Positions 7,067-15,318 of a DNA stretch of 35,860 bases are shown in pieces. The notes under the pieces were generated by a model. It did no database searches, was not told the origin of the DNA, and saw only the letters and a list, made by a program, of their open reading frames with translations. A program made the translations under genes and the position numbers. Origin of the DNA: Lachnospiraceae bacterium (GTDB taxonomy: Bacteria > Bacillota > Clostridia > Lachnospirales > Lachnospiraceae); the NCBI GenBank assembly GCA_024403235.1, contig JAKSSF010000025.1, positions 1 to 35,860 of the forward strand, read 5' to 3'. Within the stretch, counting starts at the first letter, position 1, and every line of letters starts with the position of its first letter.

Positions 7067-7094
7067 GCATCGGAATAAAATCCGGTGCTTTTTT
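7067..7094 (+). terminator. Rho-independent terminator of cassette A
   Basis: GCATCGGA (7067-7074) pairs with TCCGGTGC (7081-7088) with one G-U pair across the loop ATAAAA, followed by six T. A near-identical hairpin ends cassette B at 31,175-31,202. It lies directly in front of the packaging genes, so late transcription must read through it or start after it. Confidence 0.85.
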
Positions 7095-7104
7095 ATTGGA
7101 ATAC

Positions 7105-7416
7105 ATGGATTACAAGAATAAGAAGTGGGAGCGGAAGCGTAAAGCGATACTAGCTCGTGACAAGTATACATGTCAATACTTTAAGAGATACGGGAAGATG
7201 AAGGAAGCAAACACAGTGCATCACATTTTTCCTGTAGAGTTTTATCCTGAGTATGCATTCTGTAATTGGAACCTGATAGCACTGAGCAATGAGGCACACA
7301 ATAAGATGCATGATAGGGATACTCACGAGATAACGGCAGCAGGTAGAGAACTACAGGCTAGAGTATATAGAGATAGATTAGAGTTTGATCAGCGACAATC
7401 CCCGCCCGTTCGTTAA
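7105..7416 (+). CDS. HNH endonuclease next to the packaging genes
   Basis: The 103-residue protein (from the ATG at 7105; an in-frame TTG at 7096 is the alternative) matches the phage HNH family found beside cos: CQYFKRYGKMKEANTVHHIFP, the YPEYAFCNWNLIALS block and HNKMHDR. The active-site HH pair and Asn/His are present. The usual zinc-ribbon cysteines are replaced (CQYF, LSNEAH), as in a common subfamily. These HNH proteins work with terminase during cos cleavage. No good ribosome site precedes the ATG because the terminator of cassette A occupies that space. Confidence 0.85.
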   Translation: MDYKNKKWERKRKAILARDKYTCQYFKRYGKMKEANTVHHIFPVEFYPEYAFCNWNLIALSNEAHNKMHDRDTHEITAAGRELQARVYRDRLEFDQRQSPPVR

Positions 7417-7445
7417 AATCGACGAAAGGCCTTGGGGACCGGGAA
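7395..7445. other. Candidate cos region (GC-rich nested dyad)
   Basis: TCCCC (7399-7403) and TTCGT (7409-7413) are mirrored by ACGAA (7422-7426) and GGGGA (7434-7438) in a locally GC-rich patch of an AT-rich phage. A further dyad, GCACACA/TGTGTGC, lies at 7517-7540. The region between HNH and terS is where cos lies in many HK97-type phages. The cut positions cannot be read from sequence alone. Confidence 0.4.
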
Positions 7446-7579
7446 AGGGCTATATTTCCAAATACGCGGTTTTTTTCGAAAAAGGGGGAAAACGGCTGTT
7501 TCTTCCTATAACGCGCGCACACACGAAGAAAAATGTGTGCAAAATCAAACGGTTTTTGAACTTGAAAAAGTGGAGAGCT

Positions 7580-7939
7580 ATGAAAAAGAAGACTTGGGCA
7601 AAGAAAATAAAGGATGCCTGCAAGGAAGCAGGAACTTACAGACCATTTTTTGAAAATTCCATAAACACTTTGGCCGAGATTCTGGAAAAGCGGGATGAAG
7701 CAGAAGAATTCTATAAAGAATCCGGGGGAAAGCCAATTGTAGAGTATACGAACAAAAACGGTTCGACAAACATGGTAAAAAATCCGGCACTGGTTGTTTG
7801 GGATGATATGAATAAATCAGCATTGAATTACTGGAGAGATTTAGGACTGACACCAGCCGGATTAAAGAAAATAGACGATACAGCCTTACAGAAAAAAGAA
7901 AGCAATCCATTTGCACAGATGTTGGCAGGGTTGCAGTAA
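7580..7939 (+). CDS. terS: Terminase small subunit (P27 family)
   Basis: The product from 7580 (119 aa) has the P27-type pattern: an N-terminal helical region, a conserved middle (MVKNPALVVWDDMNKSALNYWRDLGLTPAGLKKI) and a short tail. It recognises phage DNA for packaging and works with TerL. GGAG at 7572-7575 fits the ATG at 7580. The frame is open further upstream to 7385, but that stretch is the candidate cos region and gives no plausible protein. TerL starts 8 bases after the stop. Confidence 0.85.
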   Translation: MKKKTWAKKIKDACKEAGTYRPFFENSINTLAEILEKRDEAEEFYKESGGKPIVEYTNKNGSTNMVKNPALVVWDDMNKSALNYWRDLGLTPAGLKKIDDTALQKKESNPFAQMLAGLQ

Positions 7940-7946
7940 GTAAGGA

Positions 7947-9680
7947 ATGGCAAAATCACATAAAAAACAGGTAAACGAGTATGTAGAGAAAGTTCTATCC
8001 GGAAAATTGATAGTCGGTAAAGAAGTGGTACTGGCTTGTGCAAGGTATAAGGCTGACCTGCAGAGAAAGGATTTGGAACTAAGAACCAAGCCGGCAGATA
8101 TGGTTATCAATATCATAGAAACCATGATGGTTCATTCAAAGGGAGAATCAAAAAGTGGAAAATCCTTAATGAATACGGCTTTTTACCTGGAACCTTGGGA
8201 AAAGTTCATCATCTATAATTTGATGGGCTTTTATTATACAGGGAAAGAAGAAAGGCGATTCAAAGAAGCCTTTATTTTTATCCCTAGAAAAAACGGCAAG
8301 ACCTCCTTTGTGGCCGGGCTTGCGTTCTCCATCGCCATTGTGGAGGCTAAGTCCGGCGCTACTCTATACATTGTGGCAGCATCTCAGAAGCAGGCACAGC
8401 AGTCTTTTGAATTTATTCTGCACAGCCTTAGAGCTAAGGGATTTGATAAACAATTTAAAATCAGGAACAACAACGCAGAGCATTCCATACATTACGAAAT
8501 GCTGGATGAATACAATGTACCGATTGGAACAATCCATATTGAGGCACTGGCATCCAATCCGGATGTACAAGATTCCTTTAACTGTAATGTGGCAATAGCG
8601 GATGAAATTCACGCATTCAAGAAGGCTAGCCAGTACAATCGTTTCAAGGAAGGACAGAAAGCCTATACCAACAAATTAATGATTGGTATTACTACTGCCG
8701 GAGACAATATGAATAGTTTCTGCTACAAGCGTTTAGAATATGCAACAAAGGTTGTAAATGGAACAGTAAAGGATGATTCTTTATTCGTTTTCGTTTCCAG
8801 AGCAGACCAGGACCAGGATGGGGAAGTAGATTACTTGGATCCAATTCAGCATCAGAAAGCCAATCCAAATTATGGAGTAACAATTCGTCCTGAAGATATG
8901 ATGAACGATGCCAGACAGGCACAGAATGATCCACAGCAAAGGAAAGATTTCCTTTCCAGAAGTTTGAATATATACACTTCCGCAATTAAAGCATACTTCA
9001 ATATTGTGGAATTTCAGAATTCCGATAGGAAATATGATTGGACAATAGAGCAGCTGGCCAAGCTACCAATCAAGTGGTATGGTGGTGCAGACTTATCAAA
9101 GTTACACGATTTAACAGCTGCTTCTCTGGTTGGGAACTATAAAGGAGTGGATATTATAATATCTCATGCATGGTTTCCGGTAACAGCAGCATACAAAAAG
9201 GCAGAGGAAGACAATATTCCACTGTTTGGGTGGAAGGATGCAGGATGGCTGGATATGTGTAATTCAGCCACAACAAATCACGCGGATATAATAAATTGGT
9301 TTATCAGCATGAGAAAGAAAGGATTCAAAATTGCACAGGTTGGACATGATAGGAAATTCTGCAGAGAATACTTCGTAGGAATGAAGGCAGCAGGATTTAA
9401 GATTATAGACCAGCCACAATATTTTTATAAAAAGTCTGAAGGTTTCAGATACATTGAAAAGAGTGCTAAAAACGGCACTCTTTATTATTTGCACTCAGAA
9501 GCATACGAATACTGTTTACAGAATGTAGCCGCAATCGAAAAGACAGACGATATGATCCAGTATGAAAAGGTAATGCCGGAGAATAGAATTGATATTTTCG
9601 ACTGCAGTGTATTTGCTACGGTGAGAATGGTAGAGGATATGGAAAGAGCGCAGAAAGCGACAAGCTGGTGGGGTGAGTAA
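7947..9680 (+). CDS. terL: Terminase large subunit
   Basis: The 577-residue protein carries a packaging ATPase and a nuclease domain. Walker A is PRKNGKTS (113-120), Walker B is VAIADEIH (215-222) and a coupling motif GITTAG is at 247-252. The RNase H-like nuclease begins with the metal-binding Asp in [13 protein letters not shown] (about 379-391), and a late acidic position lies in [12 protein letters not shown] near the C-terminus. It translocates DNA into the prohead and cuts concatemers. The stop overlaps the portal ATG (TAATG). Confidence 0.96.
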   Translation: MAKSHKKQVNEYVEKVLSGKLIVGKEVVLACARYKADLQRKDLELRTKPADMVINIIETMMVHSKGESKSGKSLMNTAFYLEPWEKFIIYNLMGFYYTGKEERRFKEAFIFIPRKNGKTSFVAGLAFSIAIVEAKSGATLYIVAASQKQAQQSFEFILHSLRAKGFDKQFKIRNNNAEHSIHYEMLDEYNVPIGTIHIEALASNPDVQDSFNCNVAIADEIHAFKKASQYNRFKEGQKAYTNKLMIGITTAGDNMNSFCYKRLEYATKVVNGTVKDDSLFVFVSRADQDQDGEVDYLDPIQHQKANPNYGVTIRPEDMMNDARQAQNDPQQRKDFLSRSLNIYTSAIKAYFNIVEFQNSDRKYDWTIEQLAKLPIKWYGGADLSKLHDLTAASLVGNYKGVDIIISHAWFPVTAAYKKAEEDNIPLFGWKDAGWLDMCNSATTNHADIINWFISMRKKGFKIAQVGHDRKFCREYFVGMKAAGFKIIDQPQYFYKKSEGFRYIEKSAKNGTLYYLHSEAYEYCLQNVAAIEKTDDMIQYEKVMPENRIDIFDCSVFATVRMVEDMERAQKATSWWGE

Positions 9681-10861
9681 TGAAGATACCATTTTTTAAC
9701 AAGCGAGGAAAAAAAGTAAAAGACGGAAAACAATGTATTGGCTTAAAGGAATTCTGGGAAGATATCAAATCCGATTATGTGAAGTTAGAGGACAATCCGG
9801 AAATTCTTGCAGGAATTAGAAAAATAGCCACATTGATTTCGTCAATGACTATCTATTTAATGTCTAATACAGACAAGGGAGACGAAAGGATCATAAATGA
9901 ATTATCCAGGAAAGTGGATATCAATCCATGCAATTGCATGACAAGACAGAAATGGATGGAAGCCATTGTAATGAATTTGCTGTTACATGGAAGAGGAAAT
10001 GCGATTGTGCTGCCAATTACAAGAGACGGCATACTGGAAGATTTGATACCTTGTCCTTCTTCATGGATTAGCTTTCATGAACATAAAGAGGATTATGGAT
10101 ATGATGTTGGAATCAATGGGACATTCTATGATTCTTCGGAAGTAATTCATTTTACACACAATCCGGACAAGTATTATCCGTGGAAAGGTAGAGGAATTAC
10201 AGTATCACTAAAAAATATTGCAGAAACGCTGAACCAGTCGGATACAACGAAAAAAGCATTCATGAAATCCAAGTGGAAGCCCAGTGTAATTGTAAAAGTA
10301 GATGGTCTTACAGAAGAATTTTCTTCTAAGGCAGGAAGAAAGAAACTGCTAGAAAGCTATTTGGAAACAAATGAAGTAGGAGAACCGTGGCTGATTCCGG
10401 CAGACCAGTTTGCAGTGGAACAAATCAGACCACTTTCTCTATCAGATTTGGCGATTGATAAAACAGTAGAGTTAGATAAAAAGACTGTGGCATCCTTAAT
10501 CGGTGTGCCACCGTTTGTGTTAGGGGTTGGAAAATTCGATGCGGAAGAATGGAACAATTTCATATCTTCCACCATTGGACCTATCGCAATCGGGTTGCAA
10601 CAGGAGCTGACAAAGAAACTTTTGATTTCTCCAAAGTGGTATTGGAAATTCAATGTAAACAGTTTGTATTCCTATAAGCTGGAAACACTGGCAGCAGTGT
10701 ACGGAGATTTAGCAGTAAGAGGAATTGTAACAGGAAATGAAGTAAGAGACAAAATCAATATGAGCCCGATGGAAGGACTGGATGAGTTGGTTGTATTAGA
10801 GAACTACATTCCATTAAGTAAAATCGGGGACCAGAAGAAATTGAACCAGGAGGAAGAGTAA
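9680..10861 (+). CDS. Portal protein (HK97 family)
   Basis: The 393-residue protein shows the HK97-type portal pattern: an N-terminal segment, a clip/stem region with LHGRGNAIVLPITRDG and IHFTHNPDKYYPWKGRG, and the helical crown at the end with GNEVRDKINMSPMEGLDEL. It forms the dodecameric ring at one capsid vertex through which DNA passes and on which capsid assembly starts. It overlaps terL by one base and is directly followed by the protease gene. Confidence 0.93.
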   Translation: MKIPFFNKRGKKVKDGKQCIGLKEFWEDIKSDYVKLEDNPEILAGIRKIATLISSMTIYLMSNTDKGDERIINELSRKVDINPCNCMTRQKWMEAIVMNLLLHGRGNAIVLPITRDGILEDLIPCPSSWISFHEHKEDYGYDVGINGTFYDSSEVIHFTHNPDKYYPWKGRGITVSLKNIAETLNQSDTTKKAFMKSKWKPSVIVKVDGLTEEFSSKAGRKKLLESYLETNEVGEPWLIPADQFAVEQIRPLSLSDLAIDKTVELDKKTVASLIGVPPFVLGVGKFDAEEWNNFISSTIGPIAIGLQQELTKKLLISPKWYWKFNVNSLYSYKLETLAAVYGDLAVRGIVTGNEVRDKINMSPMEGLDELVVLENYIPLSKIGDQKKLNQEEE

Positions 10862-11449
10862 ATGGAAAGAAAAGAGATGCAGCTTAGAACTGCATTAGCA
10901 AACTTCCAAACTAGGGAAGAAGAGAGGGAAGACGGGAAAGGCCTTTTTATTGAAGGATACTTTGCTGTGTTTAATAAAAATTATGAGGTTTGGCCGGGAG
11001 CAACAGAAAGCATTGCACCGGGTGCATTTAACGAAACCTTGGAAGAGGACATTAGAGCACTAATCAATCATGACACCACATTAGTCTTGGGAAGAAATAA
11101 GGCAGGAACCTTAGAACTCAGGATAGATTCTACTGGATTATGGGGAAAAATCTCAATCAATCCGAACGATTCAGATGCAATAAACCTGTACGAAAGAGTA
11201 AAGCGTGGTGATGTGGATCAGTGTTCTTTTGGATTTTACATCGAATCAGAGGAAACCGATTTCCGAGAGGATGGAACAATCCACTGGACTATCACAAAGG
11301 TAAAGTTATTTGAAGTCTCATGTTGCACATTCCCTGCGTATGAAGATACTTCTATCTCAGCCAGAAAGAAGCAGGTGGAAGATATTAAGAAACGCGAAAA
11401 AGAAGTATGGAAAAACCAGTTAAAACGAAAACTGAAAGGAGAACAGTAA
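10862..11449 (+). CDS. Prohead (capsid maturation) protease, HK97 gp4-like
   Basis: The 195-residue protein has the serine protease core of HK97 gp4 and herpesvirus assemblin relatives: EGYFAVFN, then H70 in ALINHDTT, the GTLELRIDSTGLW strands, and S122 in QCSFGF. The family uses His and Ser with a third acidic residue. It cleaves the capsid delta domain and itself during maturation. The ATG immediately follows the portal stop, with GGAGGAAGAG at the end of that gene. Confidence 0.93.
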   Translation: MERKEMQLRTALANFQTREEEREDGKGLFIEGYFAVFNKNYEVWPGATESIAPGAFNETLEEDIRALINHDTTLVLGRNKAGTLELRIDSTGLWGKISINPNDSDAINLYERVKRGDVDQCSFGFYIESEETDFREDGTIHWTITKVKLFEVSCCTFPAYEDTSISARKKQVEDIKKREKEVWKNQLKRKLKGEQ

Positions 11450-11450
11450 C

Positions 11451-12851
11451 ATGGCATTAAAAAGTTTGATGCTTCGAAAGAAAATTGACACAGTCAAAAA
11501 ATCATTAGAAGAAGCAAGAGCCAAGAAAGAGGAACTGGAAAAGAGAGAAGCAGAGCTGGAAACAGCAATCGAAGAGGCAGAAACCGAAGAAGAAAAGAAA
11601 GCGGTGGAAGAAGAAGTAGAAGCCTTTGAAAACGAAAAGAAAGAAAACGAAGAGGCAGAAGATAATTTTGCACAGGAGTTGGAGAAGTTGGAAGCTGACC
11701 TTGAGGAAGAAGAAAAGAGACAGAGTGTAGCTGTAAAAGCAAAAGAAGAAAGAAGCGCTGAACCTAAAGCAGAAAAAAGAGAGGAGAACACAGAAATGCC
11801 TAAATCAGTGAGAACCAAATTCTTTGGCATGACCAGAGAGGAAAAAAGAAGTTTCTTTGAAAATGAGGAAGTAAAATCTTTCCTTAAAAGAACACGTGAA
11901 TTAGCAAGACAGGAAAGAGCTGTCACGGGTGCAGAATTAACCATTCCAACAGTCGTTTTGGATTTAATTCGTGAAAAAATCGAAGAGTATTCCAAATTAT
12001 ACAGAAGAGTAAACACAGTCCCTGTTCCTGGAAAGGCAAGACAGAACGTGCTTGGTACAAAGCCGGAAGGCGTATGGACAGAAATGATTGCTACTTTAAA
12101 TGAATTGTCATTTGGTTTCAATCATGTAGAAGTGGATGGTTACAAAGTAGGTGGATTTGTACCAATCGGCAACGCTTGGTTAGAAGATTCAGACGAAAAC
12201 CTTGCACAGATTATCATTGATCAGGTTGGTGCTGCTATCGGTTTTGCATTAGATAAAGCAATTATCTATGGTACCGGTACAAAGATGCCTATTGGTATCT
12301 TCACTCGTTTGGCACAGCAGACAGATCCTAGAAGTGCAAAGACAGATATCCCTTGGGTGGATTTACACACAAAGAATATTGTATCTATCACTACAGCAAA
12401 ATCTACTGGAACTACTTTATTCCAGAACATTGTTCTTGCTACAAGCGCAATGAGTAAAAAGTATTCCAGAGCAGGTTACACTTGGGTTATGAACAATGCA
12501 ACACATACAAAGCTTATTGCAGAAGCTTTGGGAGTGAATGCAGCTGCAGCTATTGTAGCAGGAATGAACGACCAGATGCCAGTGTTAGGCGGCGATATCG
12601 TTGAATTGGAATTTATTCCAAACGATGTAATTATCGTTATGTTAGGCGATATGTACTTGTTAGCTGAAAGAAAGGGTGCAACCTTCGCACAGTCTGAACA
12701 CGTTCGCTTCATCGAAGATCAGACTGTATTTAAAGGTACAGCTCGTTACGATGGTATTCCTGTTATTGCAGAAAGCTTTATGGCAATCGGTATTAACAGC
12801 GTAACACCTACTGCAAGTGGAATCACATTTGCTAATGATGCAGCTAACTAA
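11451..12851 (+). CDS. Major capsid protein with N-terminal delta (scaffold) domain, HK97 fold
   Basis: Residues 1-120 form a highly charged Glu/Lys coiled coil, the delta domain that acts as internal scaffold and is removed by the prohead protease. The HK97 fold follows, with a typical start near ERAVTGAELTIPTVVLDLIREK, the glycine-rich E-loop/P-domain region, and a C-terminal FKGTARYDGIPVIAESFMAIGI strand. A usable ribosome site (AAAGGAGAACAGTAAC) precedes it. The exact cleavage site is not visible but should be near residues 130-165. Confidence 0.95.
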   Translation: MALKSLMLRKKIDTVKKSLEEARAKKEELEKREAELETAIEEAETEEEKKAVEEEVEAFENEKKENEEAEDNFAQELEKLEADLEEEEKRQSVAVKAKEERSAEPKAEKREENTEMPKSVRTKFFGMTREEKRSFFENEEVKSFLKRTRELARQERAVTGAELTIPTVVLDLIREKIEEYSKLYRRVNTVPVPGKARQNVLGTKPEGVWTEMIATLNELSFGFNHVEVDGYKVGGFVPIGNAWLEDSDENLAQIIIDQVGAAIGFALDKAIIYGTGTKMPIGIFTRLAQQTDPRSAKTDIPWVDLHTKNIVSITTAKSTGTTLFQNIVLATSAMSKKYSRAGYTWVMNNATHTKLIAEALGVNAAAAIVAGMNDQMPVLGGDIVELEFIPNDVIIVMLGDMYLLAERKGATFAQSEHVRFIEDQTVFKGTARYDGIPVIAESFMAIGINSVTPTASGITFANDAAN

Positions 12852-12873
12852 TTTTTAAAGTAGGAGTAGTGGA

Positions 12874-13182
12874 ATGAGCGAAAAAGATTTATTGGATATG
12901 CTAAAAATTGATTTGGGAATCTGCGTAACCGGGGAAACGGTGCAAGGAGCAAGAATCGAAAAAGCATTAAAAAATTACATACAGTTAGCAGAATCCGCTA
13001 TTACCTGCGAAGGAATTCAATTAGATACCTACGATAATCATGAGGACGCAATGCTTGTAATGATGTACGCAGGATATCTCTACAGGAAAAGGGAGGCTGG
13101 AGCAAGATATATGCCTAAGCAACTCAGATATATGTTAAACAACCGTCTCTTTTCCCAGAAAGCTAGGGAGGATGCGGAATGA
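12874..13182 (+). CDS. Head-tail connector protein (gp6-like)
   Basis: The 102-residue helical protein has the head-tail connector pattern: MSEKDLLDMLKIDLGI, KALKNYIQLAESAI, and AMLVMMYAGYLYRKR. Such proteins bind beneath the portal to extend the neck. It follows the capsid gene and overlaps the next gene by 4 bases (ATGA). Confidence 0.8.
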   Translation: MSEKDLLDMLKIDLGICVTGETVQGARIEKALKNYIQLAESAITCEGIQLDTYDNHEDAMLVMMYAGYLYRKREAGARYMPKQLRYMLNNRLFSQKAREDAE

Positions 13183-13475
13183 TTGCAGTATGCGAGTTGA
13201 TTAGAATGTCCTATAAGAAGGACGAACAAAAAAATCTGATTCCGATAGAGTGTGCCAGAGAGGTGATTTGTGACGAAACATCTACTCAAAGTAAAGAATG
13301 GCATCAAGCAAAGATGGGCGGATTAAGCCCATCTTTCACTCTTAAAACTGCGCGAATCAATTACGAAGGAGAGAAGATACTTCGATACAACGGTAAAAAA
13401 TACAGTATATATAGGACCTATGTGGTAGGAGATGACATAGAACTGTATTGTGAAGAGGAGGCTGGTAATAGATGA
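13179..13475 (+). CDS. Head closure / head-tail joining protein
   Basis: This small beta-rich protein (98 aa) begins MIAVCELIRMSYKKDEQKN and has a beta-barrel-like pattern at 50-90 (ARINYEGEKILRYNGKKYSIYRTYVVGDDIELYCEE). Position and length fit the head closure protein that caps the connector in siphoviruses with type 1 necks. It overlaps its neighbours on both sides by 4 bases. Confidence 0.7.
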   Translation: MIAVCELIRMSYKKDEQKNLIPIECAREVICDETSTQSKEWHQAKMGGLSPSFTLKTARINYEGEKILRYNGKKYSIYRTYVVGDDIELYCEEEAGNR

Positions 13476-13798
13476 GTTTGGAAGAATTTGCAGAACAGCT
13501 GGAAACCTTAGGATATGACGTGGCAAAGGATGAATTTCCAAAGGAATATGATGCGCAGTATCCATACATCGTATACGAAGTTGCCGGGACAAACAATTTC
13601 GCAGCAGATAATGTAGTGTATCAAAAGATTCTAAATATTGCAGTATCTATCTACACAGCAAACAGACCGGATGAGGAGGCTATGCAGATGCTGGAGCTTC
13701 TTTTTGAAGAACTGGAATTGGTTTGGGACAAGGTAGAAGAACTGGATCATCAGCAATACGATTACGAAGTGTTGTATAGTGTGGAGATTTATGTGTAA
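13472..13798 (+). CDS. Tail terminator / tail completion protein
   Basis: The 108-residue protein has the pattern of siphovirus tail terminators: a short N-terminal helix, YPYIVYEVAGTNNFAADNVVYQKILNIAVSIYT, a helix over the 'EEAMQMLELLFEELE' region, and a final beta strand YEVLYSVEIYV. Such proteins form the ring that stops tail tube growth and joins the tail to the head. In this phage it precedes the gp10-like gene, the reverse of the commonest order. Confidence 0.65.
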   Translation: MSLEEFAEQLETLGYDVAKDEFPKEYDAQYPYIVYEVAGTNNFAADNVVYQKILNIAVSIYTANRPDEEAMQMLELLFEELELVWDKVEELDHQQYDYEVLYSVEIYV

Positions 13799-14175
13799 TG
13801 AAAAACAATATAACGCAGCAGATGAAAGATGTTCTTACATCTTATTCAGATGCAATTATGCACGATATAGAAGAAAAACTTCTGGAAGTCGGGAAGGAAG
13901 CAAAGGAAGAGTTCAAGACTATTGGAGGTTTCAAGGACAGGACAGGTAAATACAGAAAAAGTTGGGATGTAAGGCAAGAGAAATATCGTACATTCACGCA
14001 GACTATCGTTCATGCAAAAGCACCACACTACAGACTTACGCATCTTCTGGAGAACGGACATAGGACAGCAAATGGTGGAATGACGAGAGAATTTCCACAT
14101 ATTGTGACTGTAAATGATAATGCTCAGGAAGAAGCAGTGAAACGAATTATTCAGGTAATTGAAAACACAAAATAG
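13798..14175 (+). CDS. HK97 gp10-like neck protein
   Basis: The 125-residue protein shows the gp10 family signature YRLTHLLENGHRTANGG, followed by FPHIV and a C-terminal helix (NAQEEAVKRIIQVIEN). The family takes part in head-tail joining or tail completion. The ATG overlaps the previous stop by one base (TAATG). Confidence 0.85.
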   Translation: MKNNITQQMKDVLTSYSDAIMHDIEEKLLEVGKEAKEEFKTIGGFKDRTGKYRKSWDVRQEKYRTFTQTIVHAKAPHYRLTHLLENGHRTANGGMTREFPHIVTVNDNAQEEAVKRIIQVIENTK

Positions 14176-14192
14176 AAAGAGAGGATATTAAT

Positions 14193-14771
14193 ATGCCAAA
14201 AGTTAAGTTCGGTTTAAAGAACTGTCACTATGCAAAAGCAACTATCAAAGAAGATGGAACAGCTACTTATGGTTCACCTAAGCGTTTGCCAGGTGCTGTA
14301 TCCATTACATTGGATCCATCAGGTGATGCTTCCGTGTTTAATGCAGATGATATCGTATACTTTACTGCACCTGGTTCAACAGGATACACAGGTTCCTTAG
14401 AGTTGGCATTGATTCCAGACAGCTTCTTGGAAGATTGTATGGGTGCAGATACAACGACAGAGGAAGGTGTGCTGCTTGAAGATGCAGACGCAGTAGCATC
14501 TCCATTCGCTTTAATGTTCGAATTTACAACTGATGAAAAAGCGCAGAAGCATGTAATGTACAATGTTACAGCTACAAGACCTTCTATCGCTGGACAGACA
14601 AAAGGACAGACCACAGAGGTTAAGACAGAAACTCTTAATCTTACAGCAGGTTCTATCTATAACAAGGCTGCAGATAAGAACTTTGTTAAAGCAAAAGCAA
14701 CAGCTGCTTCTGCACCATACTCAAAGTGGTATGAGGAAGTATGGCAGCCAGGCGAAAGCGCAGAAGATTAA
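14193..14771 (+). CDS. Major tail (tube) protein
   Basis: The 192-residue protein fits the phi13-type major tail protein family: it opens KVKFGLKNCHYAKATIKEDGT, has a conserved PGAVSITLDPSGD segment and ends in a Glu-rich tail. It polymerises into the tail tube. GAGAGGATATTA precedes the ATG. It uses more T-ending codons than the small genes around it, as expected for a highly expressed structural protein. Confidence 0.87.
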   Translation: MPKVKFGLKNCHYAKATIKEDGTATYGSPKRLPGAVSITLDPSGDASVFNADDIVYFTAPGSTGYTGSLELALIPDSFLEDCMGADTTTEEGVLLEDADAVASPFALMFEFTTDEKAQKHVMYNVTATRPSIAGQTKGQTTEVKTETLNLTAGSIYNKAADKNFVKAKATAASAPYSKWYEEVWQPGESAED

Positions 14772-14791
14772 AAGAAAGAGGGTAGCGGAAA

Positions 14792-15127
14792 ATGGAGAAG
14801 ATTGTAAACATCGAGGAAAAAGAAATTGGCTTGAAGTGTACAGCCGGAACAGTTAGAGCATACAGAATGGATTTCAATAGAGATTTGATTCTGGATTTTG
14901 CTACAGTCGAAAAAAAATTATTGAAGGACAAGGACTTGGATAAGGAATTCCAAAATATCGCAGAAAATATTTTGTGGATGATGGCAAAAGAGTACGACTC
15001 AAGTATTCCGGAAATTAATGTATGGTTAGAACAATTTTCTCCATACTTCGTTTTTAGAGCTATCGCTCATGCTATTAATATGTGGCACGAAAATCTTGTC
15101 ACACTGAATAACGCAAAAAAAAACTAA
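14792..15127 (+). CDS. Tail assembly chaperone gpG (zero-frame product)
   Basis: The 111-residue protein (MEKIVNIEEKEIGLKCTAGT...) lies between the major tail protein and the tape measure gene, the fixed position of gpG-type tail chaperones. It ends in NNAKKN at TAA 15,125-15,127. The last codons before the stop contain a run of nine A that forms a slippery A AAA AAC, so a fraction of ribosomes should shift to make gpGT. The chaperone coats the tape measure protein during tail assembly. Confidence 0.85.
   Translation: MEKIVNIEEKEIGLKCTAGTVRAYRMDFNRDLILDFATVEKKLLKDKDLDKEFQNIAENILWMMAKEYDSSIPEINVWLEQFSPYFVFRAIAHAINMWHENLVTLNNAKKN
15118..15124 (+). promoter_or_regulatory. -1 ribosomal frameshift site (A AAA AAC) with downstream hairpin
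   Basis: In the gpG frame the heptamer reads A AAA AAC immediately before the stop, the classical X XXY YYZ slippery form. Downstream, AGCGGGAA (15,137-15,144) can pair with TTCCTGCT (15,160-15,167), or AGCAGG (15,150-15,155) with CCTGCT (15,162-15,167), giving a stimulatory hairpin starting about 12 bases past the heptamer. Slipping back one base enters the open frame that encodes gpT. Confidence 0.85.
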
Positions 15128-15309
15128 GAACGACGGAGCGGGAATGGTCAGCAGGGCTGTTCCTGCTTCGTTGTTTTCAAATGGGTTTATCATCAGAGGA
15201 CTTAAATCAGCTATCCTTCGGGATGGTTTTAGATATGTTCGTGGAACATTCAAACGATTCTGCAGAGTACAATGTACTGGCCACGCAGGATGATATGGAT
15301 AATTTTTAG
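15124..15309 (+). CDS. gpT extension of the tail assembly chaperone (reached by -1 frameshift)
   Basis: After slippage the frame runs 61 residues to TAG 15,307-15,309, giving a gpGT fusion of about 172 residues. The extension has the conserved end of this family: GLSSEDLNQLSFGMVLDMF, then NVLATQDDMDNF, ending directly before the tape measure gene. It has no convincing start of its own apart from an ATG at 15,181 with no ribosome site. gpT segments contact the tail tube subunits, and the gpG:gpGT ratio matters for tail assembly. Confidence 0.85.
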   Translation, partial: LRTTEREWSAGLFLLRCFQMGLSSEDLNQLSFGMVLDMFVEHSNDSAEYNVLATQDDMDNF

Positions 15310-15318
15310 GAGTATTTT

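Noticed and set aside
7385..7579. Upstream extension of TerS
   Set aside because: It would cross the candidate cos dyads and has no family resemblance; a ribosome site fits the ATG at 7580.
11420..12121. Long reverse-strand open frame across the capsid delta domain (Ser/Phe-rich)
   Set aside because: It mirrors the Glu/Lys-rich coiled coil of the capsid gene, has no ribosome site and no protein-like pattern.
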